Below are positions 41,514-55,204 of a stretch of 64,000 bases of DNA, piece after piece. A program made the translations under genes and the position numbers. The notes below the pieces were generated by a model that did no database searches, had not been told where the DNA came from, and worked only from the letters and a program-made list of their open reading frames with translations. The stretch comes from Neurospora tetrasperma FGSC 2508 (Eukaryota; Ascomycota; Sordariomycetes; Sordariales; Sordariaceae). The first letter of the stretch is position 1. Every line of letters starts with the position of its first letter. The stretch lies in assembly GCF_000213175.1 (NCBI RefSeq), contig NW_009799179.1, positions 4,442,171 to 4,506,170 on the forward strand, in the 5' to 3' direction.

Positions 41514-44274
41514 ATGGCTGCACCTTCTCCCCCTCCATTCAGAAATGGCAGTCCCAGCAAGCCGGTACCTAATGAGCTGAAGCAATACTACTTATGTTCC
41601 GCGTGGAAGTTCACGGACCGCGCAGTTGATTATCTGATTGCCAAACTGAGAGACGAGCAAGTCGTGAGTTACTACTTCCCAAACCCAGATGTACCCCAAA
41701 CTTCACCAAGCTGACATCGAGATTCTTGATATTTAGCAAGATGCTGATTTCAGTTGGGAGTCCAAGTACGGATGGATCAAGACAATCTCTCCAGCCAGCA
41801 AGGAAACCGAGATACGAAAGTTTTGGCAAGAGCTTGTGACAGAGGTTGAACAAGACGCTTATGAACGTGCCGAGGACAACATCATTCAGTACAACTTCAC
41901 GCTCAAGGTAAGCCAATTTCCAAGTCCCCAGGAGGCACAAAGTGCCACAGGCTGAATATTTTTCATAGCACGGGTTCAAGGACGAGATGATCGAGTACCC
42001 AGATGGTCTTTCCGAATCCAGCGATGGCGATGCCCGTAACCCTAGCATCAATGACTCCGAGGATATCGCAACGCGCAACACCTTTCCTCCACAGTTCAGT
42101 AACCGGTTCCCTAGCCTTGGGACCTGGACCAAGCTCGAGGGAGAGGACCCGTCTCTCACGATTCAACGCGTCTTCAACGAAGATGACCGACTCCAGCTTC
42201 AGCAAGATACCGGGGTTGAGATTTCGTACGATCTGGGAAAGGTTGTATACCTTGGTGCAGAAAGCCAAGACAAAATCAAGAAGGCCAAGGAGAAACTAGA
42301 TATCCTGCTGGAGTCTATAGTAAGTCCTTCAGATACTCAATCAGTCCACTATGTTTCCAGTATTAACGTTTCCATAGACCGCCCCCGTACCTGATGTCCA
42401 ATTTCTTCTCTACACCGAAGGCTACAAGGACCCGGTGCTCAACGACTCCAAGTTCGACATCCGATATCTCGCCAACATCGACCCCAAGCTCCCGTCTACA
42501 ACTCTTTTGGATCCGATCTTATTTCCAGATTTACCCCAAGAGTATGCTCGCATGTACCACGTTGGAAGTTCTATTCGACTTTGTCCATACAACTCCGTAC
42601 TACGCGCACACTCGTCTCTATTCGGCCCTGTGATTTTGACCAGAGAGCGGACGAAGAATGATATGTTGGTGCCGCGTCCTGTTCTCACAACTAAGTCGGA
42701 AAGGACCTTGATTGACATATCTACTGCCCCCATCGATGGACTAGCTGGCCCTATTCTCAACGAAAATGCGATTGACCAAAGACTGAACGTCAATGACTGG
42801 TTGAATGATATTCCCGAAGGCTTAAATTCAGTACCGACACAGGATACCCTTGCGTCGAGGCCTGCCACGCCTGGCTTAGCGGTTCTGGTGCCAACTATCT
42901 CTTGGGATATGCCCGCCCTTATCCCGACACAAGGCACCAAGTTATCAGACAAAGTTGAATCATCTAAAGCAGACATAGAGAGGAGCACCCTCAAGGGTGA
43001 ATCTCTGAGTTTTGACCAAGAAAAGAAGCAGAAGAGTATTCAACAAGTCCTTCAAGCTGTGCCCAGATTTCTTGAAAACGGCCCATATCTGAGGGGGGAA
43101 GTCACCGTTTCGGCAGACTTTGGGCGTATACTCATTCCCGAGCTCGCAGCAAATGCTACAGCCTTCAACGGCAGGAACACCAGGAGTAATGGGTGGAAGA
43201 GGAGGGATCTGATGTTGACACTGCATCAAATCAAGCCTGGAACCGCAGGTCAGGAGTCTCTAGTTGCCGGCAATATTTGCTTCACGAAGATTCTGAGCAC
43301 ACACGGCTTAGACTTGGAGGGGTTGATCAATACCAAGGACGAGAGAACATCCAAGCGCCTGTGGCTAAAAGCTCCTTCAAGGTGCTGGACGGTGTATTCC
43401 TTTTCCTGTCGGTTGGCTGGCAAAACCCCTGACCAGTTTCTTGTGGAGATTACGGACTGTGGCAGCGACTCCTTCTCATACACGATTCGAGGGCTGACTG
43501 AGCCTGGATGTTCCCAGAAGTTGATTTATGTCAACGCAGTGTTACGCAACTAGGATTTGCGTATCACGCGGACCGTTCATTCGCCGTTGCTGGAAAATCG
43601 ACATGGGAAGTTTGCCAAAGCGCTACTAGAGTCACTGAAAATCCTGTAAGTCATGAGTTCATCCGTCACAAACTTGACAACTTACTAACTTAGTTTCCAG
43701 GGAACGCAAGCCAGACGACAAGGGCAGCATCAATTTGAGTTTTAATGTCGATTCTCACTTCAAGACAGCAATCACATCTGTCCGCGTACTTTCCAAGTGG
43801 CGCCATCTGAGCCAGGATGGAGGAAGTGCTCTTGACATCACCGAGGTTGAACAACTAGAGCTCAACTACGCCCCTCCCGGAATGCCAACTTCCACAGGAG
43901 AAGCGCACTCGTGGGAGCCTCAGACTCATGGAAGAGTACACAAGGGGGCAAAACAACGTTGGTACGAAGCATCTGTCTCGTCTCTGAACCTTGAAAAGCT
44001 CCTAGCGAAGAACAAGTCATTGAAGACAGGAGAAAGAGCAGAATGGTCTCAATCTGACCTAAGGCAAAATGGTATCTTGGAAAGCCTCTGTTGCCCTGCC
44101 CTCGAGATGTTGAAGTATATGGATCAAGTTGGGGGAATGGAGAACAATCACCAGGAAGGGAAGCCTGGAACTGCTGTCAAGAGAGCTAATGAGCGCCCAA
44201 GGATTGTTCCAGGCTATGAAGCTTCCGGACAGGGACAATGGACGCAGCAAGGCAAAGCAGGTGGAGGATGGTAA
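41514..44274 (+). CDS. Unrecognised five-exon protein with an in-frame amber codon
   Basis: Exons 41514-41663, 41737-41907, 41969-42319, 42378-43645 and 43701-44274 keep one frame over 838 codons. That frame is broken once by TAG at 43551-43553 (codon 616). Coding character continues past it (DLRITRTVHSPLLENRHGKF, then across a canonical intron GTAAGT…CTAAC…CAG to LERKPDDKGSINLSFNVDSH). The protein starts MAAPSPPPFRNGSPSK. I do not recognise the family; recurrent features are QYYLCSAWKFTDRAVDYLI, QDADFSWESKYGWIKTISPA and DVQFLLYTEGYKDPVLNDSK. No membrane segment or catalytic motif is visible. The TAG differs by one C-to-T change (CpA to TpA) from CAG. The gene may be real with a 615-aa product, a young pseudogene, or contain a sequence error. 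Confidence 0.7.
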
Positions 44275-44598
44275 GATGTGCCAAACGTCAAGCTTAGCAT
44301 TGACATTGAGCTCCAACACCAACATCACAAGCGGAGATGAAATTTGGTTCACCAAGAAACCAGGAGTGGGAGCACGATGGTGGTGCTTTGAGGAACGTGC
44401 GGGTTACAGAAAGTTATTAGGTGCGAGGGTGTGGAAGAATTTGGAGACAGATTGGCCTTTATGCTTACCTCTAAGCTTTACAAACCATACTCTGGGTCTC
44501 ATGTAAAGATAGTCACTGCATCATCTTGCAACAATTAATAACAAGTCTGATTCAACAGAGAGTCCAGTCCCCTTAAACAGAGATATGACACGACGTTG
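44275..44598. other. Gap between the five-exon gene and the ABC transporter relic
   Basis: About 320 bp with no independent gene. The plus frame 44129-44506 overlaps the previous gene's 3' part and extends into this gap. It could be an alternative 3' end but shows no family signal. Confidence 0.35.
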
Positions 44599-45735
44599 TT
44601 ATTGGAGCAAGGATTCGTAGCGGGAGCGGATGTTCTCCGCCATAACCAGCGCCGTGACAGTCCTATAAGCGCTGATGGACTCGGCGCCGAACTTTGTGGA
44701 CTCGCAAAACACGGTTTCGTTCATGGCGTTGAACTGTAGCTCGTAGCGCACGCGGTAGGAGAGCCCGCGAACATGTTGAATTGGACGGTCATGCACAAGG
44801 CAACGAGCGCGAGCTTCCAGTCGTAGATGAAGGAGATAGTTGATCAAAGCGCCGATGAGCGTGAACATGCCGATGATGACCACTATCAGGTTCAGTTCCA
44901 ATAGCTCCATGGGGGACTTGATGTTGCTTTGGAGGCGGGCGGTCAGTTGGTTGACCGAGTTGCCATCTTTGTCGAAGAAGGACGTCTTCTGGCCCAAGGT
45001 GGACTCGAAACATTGGAATACTTTTCAGCAACTCAAGCCTCAGCACAGCAAGATGTCACCATACGAACGAAAGCAAAGGCTTTGGTCGCAACGAATCCAG
45101 CCCTCCCCTCAGCTTTTTTCTCCTTTTTCATCTTTTCTTTTATGCCCTTCCTTAATAATAAACGGCAGCGTGATAGCGATGACCAGCACGATAAAGAACA
45201 TCGAAGACGTGATCGACAACAAGGACCAGCTGTACGTAGAAGCCACAATGACAGCGGCTATGATCATAGCCGTGTACTCCAAAAAAAAACGTGTCCATCT
45301 TCTCCGAGACACCGATCTGCAGTGTTGGCGGTCGAGATGTGATGGTGCTCGCGGCGGCCCCGGGACGGCATCAAGTCGAGCACGTCTGCGCAAAGAGCGA
45401 GCGATAACGGTTGAGTAGTGTAAGTGGTTGAAGGTCACCTGAGTCCCGGTGTCGCCGTTGAAGCTCCCGATCAGCTGGTCGAAAACGACGTTCATCAGCG
45501 CCATGGTGACGTCGATAATTAGACTAGGGGATAATCCCACCTGGTGGCGTAGGTGAAAACACGCAGATACCTAGTCCTTGAGTGTGGCTTCTCTCTCGGG
45601 CTGTTGCTACTTCTGAGCCGCAGCCACCACCTTGGGCGTGTTTGATGAGCACGAGGAGACCGTTTCGACGGCATCGGTGCGTCAATCGCGTCGTTTTCCC
45701 GGGTTCTGATGGGAGGTCCGAACCCATGGCAGTGA
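44599..45735 (-). pseudogene. Decayed N-terminal fragment of an ABCB (MDR-type) transporter
   Basis: Pieces of an ABCB half-domain follow one another on the minus strand in different frames. There is an N-terminal cytosolic part (about 45735-45560, with YLRVFTYATRWDYPLV), then MALMNVVFDQLIGSF, then ISEKM-like and FLEYTAMIIAAVIVASTYSW (about 45300-45100). Last come NQLTARLQSNIKSPMELLEL, NLIVVIIGMFTLIGALINYL and AMNETVFCESTKFGAESISA, ending in ENIRSRYESLL at 44599. Frameshifts separate the blocks, one of them at a nine-base A run (about 45281-45289). The order matches transmembrane domain 1 of Pmd1/MDR-type efflux pumps from the start to about the fourth or fifth membrane span. No nucleotide-binding domain remains; the next gene lies where it should continue. 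This is a truncated relic of a host transporter gene. Confidence 0.82.
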
Positions 45736-48700
45736 TGTCTTGTCCCTAGAGGTATCCAGGACAAGACAAGACAGTGTAACTTCTGGTTTGCTTGAGGCGT
45801 AAACGTTGGGTGTGACATGCCAGTTGTAGCCAATCCATCTATAGTTTGATAGAAGTACCTCTGAAACCTCGCGTGAGAGGCAAATTGAACGGAGAAGACC
45901 GAGCGAACAATTCGAGCTATGGCGATATCTTTGTGTGTTCACTGTTCAGTGATGTCGTATAATGGCAATATGCGGAACACCGTGCAGTAAGAAGAACCAA
46001 GACAAACAACAAACAAAAGCCACCGCAGCCTAGGCTGGACTACTCGACGACGATGCAGACGAAACATGAAATTAAGGTTACGAACAGACGGTAAAACATA
46101 GAATAGGGGTTTGTCGAGGAGAGTGTGTGATTCGTCTGTCGAGGACGTTTGATGGTCATAGTCGAGGTGCGGAATGAAAACAAGATGATCTTGTGGCGTT
46201 TGTCAGTTGCAATGCATGGAAGGCTGTGAGGAAAAATTCTCTTTTTCCTTCCCAACAGTCTCGATCTCTAGATGGCCAAGCGTTCTTGATGTAACAGTCA
46301 AAGTTAGCAGATGGAATGATTGAGGATGCGGCAAATGGAAGTTGTTATAGGATCTGGTTGGTTCCTGTGAGCCGAAAAACAGCAATAGCTCTGGAGTCGT
46401 ATTTACCAGTTCAATGCTCAGCTCGGCATCTTAAGCATCATCAACAATGCTAGAAGGAAAAGCCCGTACAATGTGCTTTTTTTTTTCCGTTTCGCCTGGC
46501 ATGATACTTCATCATTCTTGCTCTTGAAGAAGAGCTGGTGTGTTGATTCTGGTAATTCATTATTTCAGCCAGTATCCCATTATGCCATTCTAATACGCGG
46601 TAAATTTCAGTTATTACTGACGGTCAGCTGCTCGTGCACTTACTGTGTACCCGTGTGCCTCCAGCACTTCAAGTTGACTATCAACAACACTTGAGGCACG
46701 TCCAAAACAGATGCCAGATCTCTAAACCCTTTTCTTCTTCTCCTTCAAGGTACATCGGCCTATTACTTCTCATATGAAAGCCTCATCTTCTGGAAACCAA
46801 GGGAGATAGTTTTGATAACACGCCGCTTGTCTTTCCATTATGCTCCAATCATTGTTCTCTAGTCCAGACTTAATTTAAGAGTGCGGAGAGATGGAAACCC
46901 AGGCTCGTCCATAACAAAATTGATGAGACCTCTAGCCGTAACCTTGGGGGGCGATCAACCAACGGGGCAAGTGAAACAGTCCAATGTCACTCGTTGTGAT
47001 CAAGAAAGGCGGTTTAGAACCTTGATGAAGATCACGATGTCTCAAAAACACATTTGAAAAAGTAGGTCCCTTAGGGATATGTTTATCAAGGAGTTGCCTA
47101 GAAGTTAAGTTTCAAAGGTGTGATGAAGACGCTTGGATGCGTAGTAAGTGTATACCCAAGGTCTGATGTACTGACTGTAACGTGTTTGGTTTATTCTTAT
47201 GACCATTCGGTAAAGGTTTCAACAATTTTGTCAGGGACGATCCAGTGTCGCTCCGGACTCCCTGCTCAACCCGCAAATCGAAGCTTTGGCATGAGACACC
47301 ATCGGCGTGCTCGTGAGGGGAAATGGTGATAGCTGGTTGAGCGTATGCGTATGGTTACATATGCCGGCTGAAGTTGAGTCAAGATAAATAGGATGGTCGA
47401 CATCTATAGCACAGCTCGGCCACAACGAGGTGGCCTCACACCTTGCTCCTGAGTCAGGTCTCATCCATTTGTGTTCTAAAGACCTTGAGAACCACATTTG
47501 CCGGTAGGTGGCTGGCTGTTGTTCATATATCGCGTCTGATAAAGCGAACCCTTCAATATCGATGAAGCCTCCATTGCATCTGCTTTTGTGCACCAATCGC
47601 GACCAAACCTGATGATGCCTAGCTTATCGAACAGTTCGAGCTTTCTATCCCGTCGTCTAGCAATTTTTGGTTTTCAAGCTCACCAGGTAACATTGAAGCG
47701 GAGAGGGCATGGGACCGTGGCTTTTCTTCCGGAGTTTCAGATAACGACAACCCGACCGGAGTACATACTGAATCGTAGTGCGGGCCGAGTGGAACTAGCA
47801 CACCGCACAATGGATCCATGATCGCTCTGACAATTGAACTCTTGCCCTAACCTTCTTGGGACTGTGGATTCCTTGGGCGCTAGAGGGAGGTTTAGGTGAG
47901 CTATGAAGGCCAAACAAAAGCTGAAGAGGGCCTGGAGAGGAAAACAAATGTCAATGCATGAGCGGAATCACCGATACACGACTGCCAGAGGCATGTCCAC
48001 TGGGGGCTCTCGGGTGACGCTGTTGAAGAATGTCTGGTGTAACCGTGATGGTCTCCCAATACTCGACACAGCCGTCAGCGGTAGAACACGGGCATCTGGC
48101 CAGGACAGCACAGGATCATCTAGCAAGGCACGGGAACCTAACTCTGGTTCCCGGCTTTCGGCCATCATCCATCCTTCTGACTTCTGACCTAGTCTCACGA
48201 AGCTCGATGCTTCTCTGTTACTCGAGCCAGGGGACAGCGTCGATAGTGGCCGAAAGAGGATCAAGGGCACACAAGAGGACAAATCGTTTGCGTCGGGTCC
48301 CTGAGCCCGGCTGCCGGCTGCAAGGTCAGCTTCCCAAGCGGTGGAGTGGTGCTAGCCAAAAAAGCATCGCGAATCTCGACGCTATTCCGTGTTGGTGACT
48401 AGCTGGGGGCCTGAAGCTGCACAACAGGTGCAAGATGTGCGGGATGCTCAGGGGTAAAAAGTGCAACCCTCGTCCGTCCAACCTCCACCGAGATAGCCGT
48501 CTCCGCCATCATGTCTAGAGCTCGCAGCGCCGCTCAGTGGCCTCGAATCATGATAGCCTCGGACCTGCAGCGTGCATGTGCCCTGCTGCTGTGCCTGTGC
48601 CTGTGTGCTTTGCGTGTGCAGTGAGCCGGGAGGGTGAGTGTGTGGGTGAGAGAGATGCGGTGATCACCTCAGTTAACACGCACGAACCCGACCTGTTCCT

Positions 48701-50332
48701 CCGTCCGCCGTCCTCGTGTTTTCCAGCTTCCACTTCTAGATCAAATCATCCAATCTCGTGCGCCGTTGCCGACACTGTGTGGTGTCTCTGGTTCCACCGT
48801 TGGAGAGCCCAGATGCGTGTCTCTCATCGAAATTCTGGGGTCCCCAAAATCACCCAAATGACCGCCCGCACCGCTGGGTGTCCTGGGAGTCCAGGCGAAC
48901 TTCCGGGTGCTTCGCATATGATTTTTCTGGCTGCTATTTTGGACGGTTCCGTGATTGTTCCGTGCAGGACGCCAGTACGACGGGGGCCTGAGGGCTTCCA
49001 GGGGCATCGCCCGGAGCCCCCATCCACGCACGCACTCGCCTGTTCAACGCTAGAGGTAGCTCCTACCTTGGGAACCCTGACGGGCAAGCAAGGTTCCACA
49101 CCTCATGTTCGAGCGAGAGCATCCACTTTGGGCCCAAGGTGTGGATCCCCTTTCCACCTCAATGGGTGCTGCCGGGTGTCAGTGAAGTGATAATAAAGTG
49201 GCAGGAACACAAACACGCCGAAAACCACGCCCATTGTTTGGCGAGCTGCAGCAGCTGCAGTCCGACAAGCCGGCAACCCAATTGTGAGCGGCAGTGGAAA
49301 GAAAACAAAAGCAACCTGGGCGGAAATCCATGCCAGAGGGACGGTACGCCCTGGTCGTCTACTAGTGTCGCGTAAGAATGCCGCCAGCGCGATCAAGGGA
49401 TAGCGTCTCACTGCGTCCCCACCCGACTTCCCAAACGGGACCCCTGGCAAACCACCAGAAAATCTCTCGTCACCCGGCCCGGGTACGCCCCACCACCAGT
49501 GCAACCGATGTGAGCCCGGCCCAGGTTACGCTCCCATGCTTCCATAACCTTTCCCAAATCCAATATACCGTCCCTGGGGTCCCATCCATTCCGTCTTTCA
49601 TCCCACCTCCGTCACCTCTCTCCTTGCTCTTCAGTCTCAAAAAACAGACATCTCGTCCTGGCATCACCCTCTTGTCTCCTTCCTTTCGACAGACCGTGTG
49701 CCGTCCATTCGTTTTCAACCCACACAGCAACCACAGAACAAGCGGTTGCCCAATCAACAGACACCTTACCGTCGAAATTAGAGCTATCACCAACTTACAA
49801 ACAACAAGACTACACTCATTGGTCATCGTCGAACACCAAAAAAACATCGCCTCGCACTTTTGCTCGACTTACATAGCTGTTGCTCGGGATTCTTGGTGAA
49901 CGACACGTCGATTTCAAACTCTCCATCGGTCTCAGCAGCATATCAACGTGCAGTGATAAGGGCCAAACAACCAAACAAGCACCGACCATCTCTCCCACTG
50001 TTACCGAACGGGACTCAACAGGCCTCTCCCGGCTTGCCACAGGAATTGGCTGTGCTTTCCCACAGATAAGACTACGGATCTTCCATTGTCCCTCCGCATT
50101 ATCTCAGGCATCTTCCTTGCCCCCCGCAGTCAAGCTCTTGTCTCTATCAACACTTGTTCCGCCGCCATCGGAGATAGGATTCTTCGCTCTCCGCAGCTGG
50201 CTGGAGTGAAATCTTGAAGGTTCCGTTATCTGCAAGTTTTTCCGCATCGGAGGACAATTATCGACGACACTCGGCTGTCATTTGGAAGGAATAGTGTCTC
50301 AAGTGATCAAAGGCCGGTCGGCAACGCAAAAA
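45736..50332. other. Gene-poor 4.6-kb stretch
   Basis: No gene with a recognisable product lies here. ORFs of up to 217 codons (for example 48537-49190) have no domain-like signal and often start with non-ATG codons. Roughly 45.9-47.2 kb is AT-richer, while 48.0-49.5 kb is GC-richer with repeated CCGGG/CCCGG motifs. From about 49550 to 50332 the sequence is pyrimidine-rich and AC-rich, consistent with the promoter and a long, perhaps spliced, 5' leader of the gene starting at 50333. Confidence 0.5.
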
Positions 50333-51595
50333 ATGGCTGGATTAATTCCTCTTATGCTTGGGTCGAGCAAGCGGACAAGTCTTGCGCCAACACAACAGCA
50401 ACAGCAACAACCACAACAACATCGCCGACATACTTCGGAACGAACATTCAGGACTAACACAGACCCTACATTTGCTTTCGCAAAGCAAAGCGTACCCAAG
50501 CGACAGTCACTCCCTGTACCCGCCCGCCCCTCTGCCTCTTCTTCTACACCCGCTCCTGCATCTCCAGCTCTTCCAGTCACTCCTGCACTACCACAAAACC
50601 GCAGCGAATGGAAGCGAGCAGTCGTTGAGATCAAGAAACTACACATCGGCAAGAGGTACAGGGCATGTTCGGCGCGCTGTATTGAACTCCTAGACAAAAT
50701 CAAGGACAAGGAAGATGTGCGCGTCGAGCCGCTTTACTTGATCTACCTCCACTTCTACGCGGCTACCTGTATGGAAATTTGCGCCCGACCTCTACCCACG
50801 GCCTCCATGTTCCGCACTACCCTCCTCCAGCAGGCTCGCACACATTTCGAACAAGCTGCTTCACTCATTGGTGCTGCTGAGAACTCCGTTCTCAAGCAAG
50901 CATGGCGCAGTTCCGGCACCTTCTCATCTTCTGGATCTAGCTGCCACTCTCCCACCAGCTCCATCAGCTCATCCATCGATTCGCGGTCATGGACCCCAGA
51001 AACCCGCATGTCATCACCAACGAGTTCCGTTTTCTCTCAGGAAGATCTGGCAAACAACACAACAGAGTCGGCCAACCCCATGAAGCGTGTCAAGAAGGTA
51101 TCATTCTCCGTTCCCCATGAGGAATTTGCCTTTGGTTTCTCTGAGCCAATGGTCCGCCCCGATTCACCGACTTTGGGTATGGATATTGGCTTTTTCCCGG
51201 CTACAGTTCCCAAAGTACCAGCGTCGCAGTACCAGGAGGTCGAGCTTCCCCTCCCGATCAACATGGACAGCCAACAGTTCGAGAACTGCGAGGAAGATGA
51301 TGACACTCTCAACATCACAAAATCCATCGATCGTTTCCGCGATCAGCTGCATGAGCTCCGCGAACAGCTTGAGAGGCATTCGGCCAATCTAGACTACCAG
51401 CTCGAAGCCATGGCGACAGAGCCCCCCAAATCGCCCACAGGGGTGAATGGTGTAGGAAAAGAGGAGCTTCGCGCTCTCGACAGGCAGGCTCGCATTGAGC
51501 GGCTGCGCAGGGATGGTTGGCAACGCAAGCGATTCGATACCCAACGGTACGAGGAGCTCTGCGAAACTGTCTTGGCGGAGCTAACCCCCGCCTAA
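50333..51595 (+). CDS. Unrecognised 420-aa protein with helical TPR-like core
   Basis: This single-exon ORF from ATG 50333 (MAGLIPLMLGSSKRTS) gives 420 aa; the open frame reaches upstream only to a TTG. A Gln-rich stretch (aa ~23-32) and a Pro/Ala/Ser linker precede a helical domain (aa ~93-185: EWKRAVVEIKKLHIGKRYRA, CIELLDKIKD, LYLIYLHFYAATCMEICARP, QQARTHFEQAASLIGAAE). That domain resembles a pair of TPR-like or MIT-like helical hairpins. Next comes a Ser-rich segment, a KKVSFSVPHEEFAFGFS patch, and a C-terminal coiled coil (SIDRFRDQLHELREQLERH) with a basic helix near the end. I do not know the family, though it looks like a conserved protein of filamentous ascomycetes. No targeting signal or membrane span is seen. 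Confidence 0.78.
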   Translation: MAGLIPLMLGSSKRTSLAPTQQQQQQPQQHRRHTSERTFRTNTDPTFAFAKQSVPKRQSLPVPARPSASSSTPAPASPALPVTPALPQNRSEWKRAVVEIKKLHIGKRYRACSARCIELLDKIKDKEDVRVEPLYLIYLHFYAATCMEICARPLPTASMFRTTLLQQARTHFEQAASLIGAAENSVLKQAWRSSGTFSSSGSSCHSPTSSISSSIDSRSWTPETRMSSPTSSVFSQEDLANNTTESANPMKRVKKVSFSVPHEEFAFGFSEPMVRPDSPTLGMDIGFFPATVPKVPASQYQEVELPLPINMDSQQFENCEEDDDTLNITKSIDRFRDQLHELREQLERHSANLDYQLEAMATEPPKSPTGVNGVGKEELRALDRQARIERLRRDGWQRKRFDTQRYEELCETVLAELTPA

Positions 51596-53686
51596 AATGA
51601 AATTTGATGATCGCCGTCCGGCATTTCATTCAAAGTCCATTTCATCGTCTCACACATCATCAAAATGGCCAGGGCACGAAAAGACTTCATGCATGACAGT
51701 TTAAATGAACATTATTTCCTCTATTCACCCAACATCTCATCATCACCAGGGATCATGACGGGGATCAGAAAACCCCCCACAAACTGGCGATCATCCCACT
51801 TAGACACAAGTCACCTTGTTCTATATTGTACCAAATTTGTGCAATTTGATTGCAAAGAAAGTTAGACCGGGATTATATTTCATCATCATCTTTGTCATTA
51901 TATCTGGGGGATCGGCGGAGTCAATCTTGGTTTTACATTATAACACATGGCGGCGGAGTTCACTCAACGTTTTTTGGAATTTCATATTCTCTGTATCTAT
52001 CAGTGTTTATCCATCCTTTTTCTAATCATTGGGCGGGCGGGCAATGGGACTTGGCTTGGTTGGGAAAGGATATAAACGGGCGAGGTGACGATGTGGGGGA
52101 GGGAATGCACTTGTTGCAGTTTTTTGGCTTGACATATATACAATATCCCTTTGTGCTTTTGCACATTTAGGGATCAAATAACAAGATCAATTTGATCATT
52201 GCTATCACCTTGGCATTCCAATTCATTGATATCACGTTGTCGCACACATAGCATGTAGCACATATCAGCCTTCAAATACCAGTGTCGTGAAGAAGTTATA
52301 GGAGACATCCAAAACGCGCACGCATGCACAAGTCGCGTCTGAAAACAACTTCAAGTCCAGGGCGGGAGAAAAGAAAAGAAAATGAAGAGGCAGACACTAG
52401 CTTTGGGCCAATTCCACCAAATGATCCCTCACTTCAATTTTACTTCGGTGGCGCTCCTTACGACTGGAATTAAGCGAAAATGAATCTTCACGGCGTGAGG
52501 TACGAATTTTTCTTTTTTCTCTTTTTCTATTATTATTATCATCGGATTTTGTGACACTGTTGACCTAAGTAGGTACCATGCATGGTACGTAGGATTGGCG
52601 ACAGTAGCTACCTAACTATGCAATGGGCTTATTGCATACCTACCTATGTAGAGGTACTCTGGCTACCTACTCAACCCCATATACCTAGCTACCAACCGCT
52701 ACCAACTTGAACCGCTTCTGACAGCTTGCTATTTACCTAGAGTTCCGGACCATTACCGGTAGAAACTACAGGTCAGGTTGGAATCCGTCGTGTTTTAGCT
52801 ACGTTTAGTAGATATTATATTTCCTTCACATACCGCCGAGGTACCTGTTCGCGTATCTTCAAGGCATATCTTCGTGCTACAAACAGGAGCAGAGAGACTA
52901 TAGAGAGAGATCAACTACCGTCTGTCGTGATCTAATGTAGCTTGAACTTTGACCAAGTCTTCACGAAGCCATATATAGTGTAGTGTCACAGTACGATCGG
53001 GGCTGGTGAAGCAAGGGATCCGACGGACGTAAAGAGATATTGGAGATGAAGAACGAAGAAGGAACTTGCAGTGTGGATGTGGATCAGATGGGTAGCGGTT
53101 TTTGCATGCGATGACAGACGAACAGATGGGTTGAGAGGCTAAAGATCGGATGGAGGAGACCCAAGGGTCTGGCAGGTGCTGGCGAAATTTCATCGTGTGA
53201 TCGAAGACGGTTCTGATATGTATCCCGACCTGCTCAGCACAGGTTTACTAACATGACTATATTCGTATAACCTGCCAAGTGCCTCTACGAAGGAGCTAAG
53301 CAACCCTGACACCGTAGGTGAACAGCAACAATTGGACGTAGGACGTTCACGAGAAAGATTTGCTAATATTATATTCAACGCTGGCGAACCGCTGCAGGAA
53401 TTCTCGTCGAGTAAAATTGGTCCCCAAGAACACAGGAGTCGTGACTTCCGCTTCCTCCCGGATATCCTGAGAAATGAAAGCGCTCAAGCCCAATATCAAA
53501 CATAGAGCCTAGTATTGTACCAGAGCTCGCCACGCAGAACCCAACCAAAGACGCGCAATGTGCCCCCGTACGCTCACTCCATATCCGCATGCATCCAGAG
53601 ATGTGCATGCTTTGGTATAAAACAACATCAACGACAACATCAGCAAGAACCCACCCTCATATGCCTATATTGTTACACGAGCTCCT
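51596..53686. other. 2.1-kb convergent intergenic region with a TACCTA cluster
   Basis: No gene is supported between two converging genes. Positions 52485-52560 are T-rich with TTATTATTATTATC. A cluster of TACCTA/TAGGTA hexamers lies at 52570-52739 and is listed separately. Confidence 0.5.
52570..52739. repeat. Cluster of TACCTA/TAGGTA hexamers
   Basis: Seven copies of the hexamer (one as TAGGTA at 52570, the others as TACCTA at 52609, 52637, 52641, 52664, 52682 and 52734) fall in 170 bp, two of them overlapping. A single pair also occurs in TAGGTAGGTA near 56574. Such motifs recur in intergenic DNA of Sordariomycetes, but their role is unknown to me. Confidence 0.7.

Positions 53687-55204
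<1,518 letters not shown>

Noticed and set aside
47115-47175. GTGATGA…CTGA pair resembling a box C/D snoRNA
   Set aside because: Spacing is too short, no terminal stem forms, and no rRNA complement was recognised.
48537-49190. 217-codon plus-strand open frame
   Set aside because: No ATG at its start and low-information composition; similar-length frames occur on the opposite strand in this GC-rich stretch.
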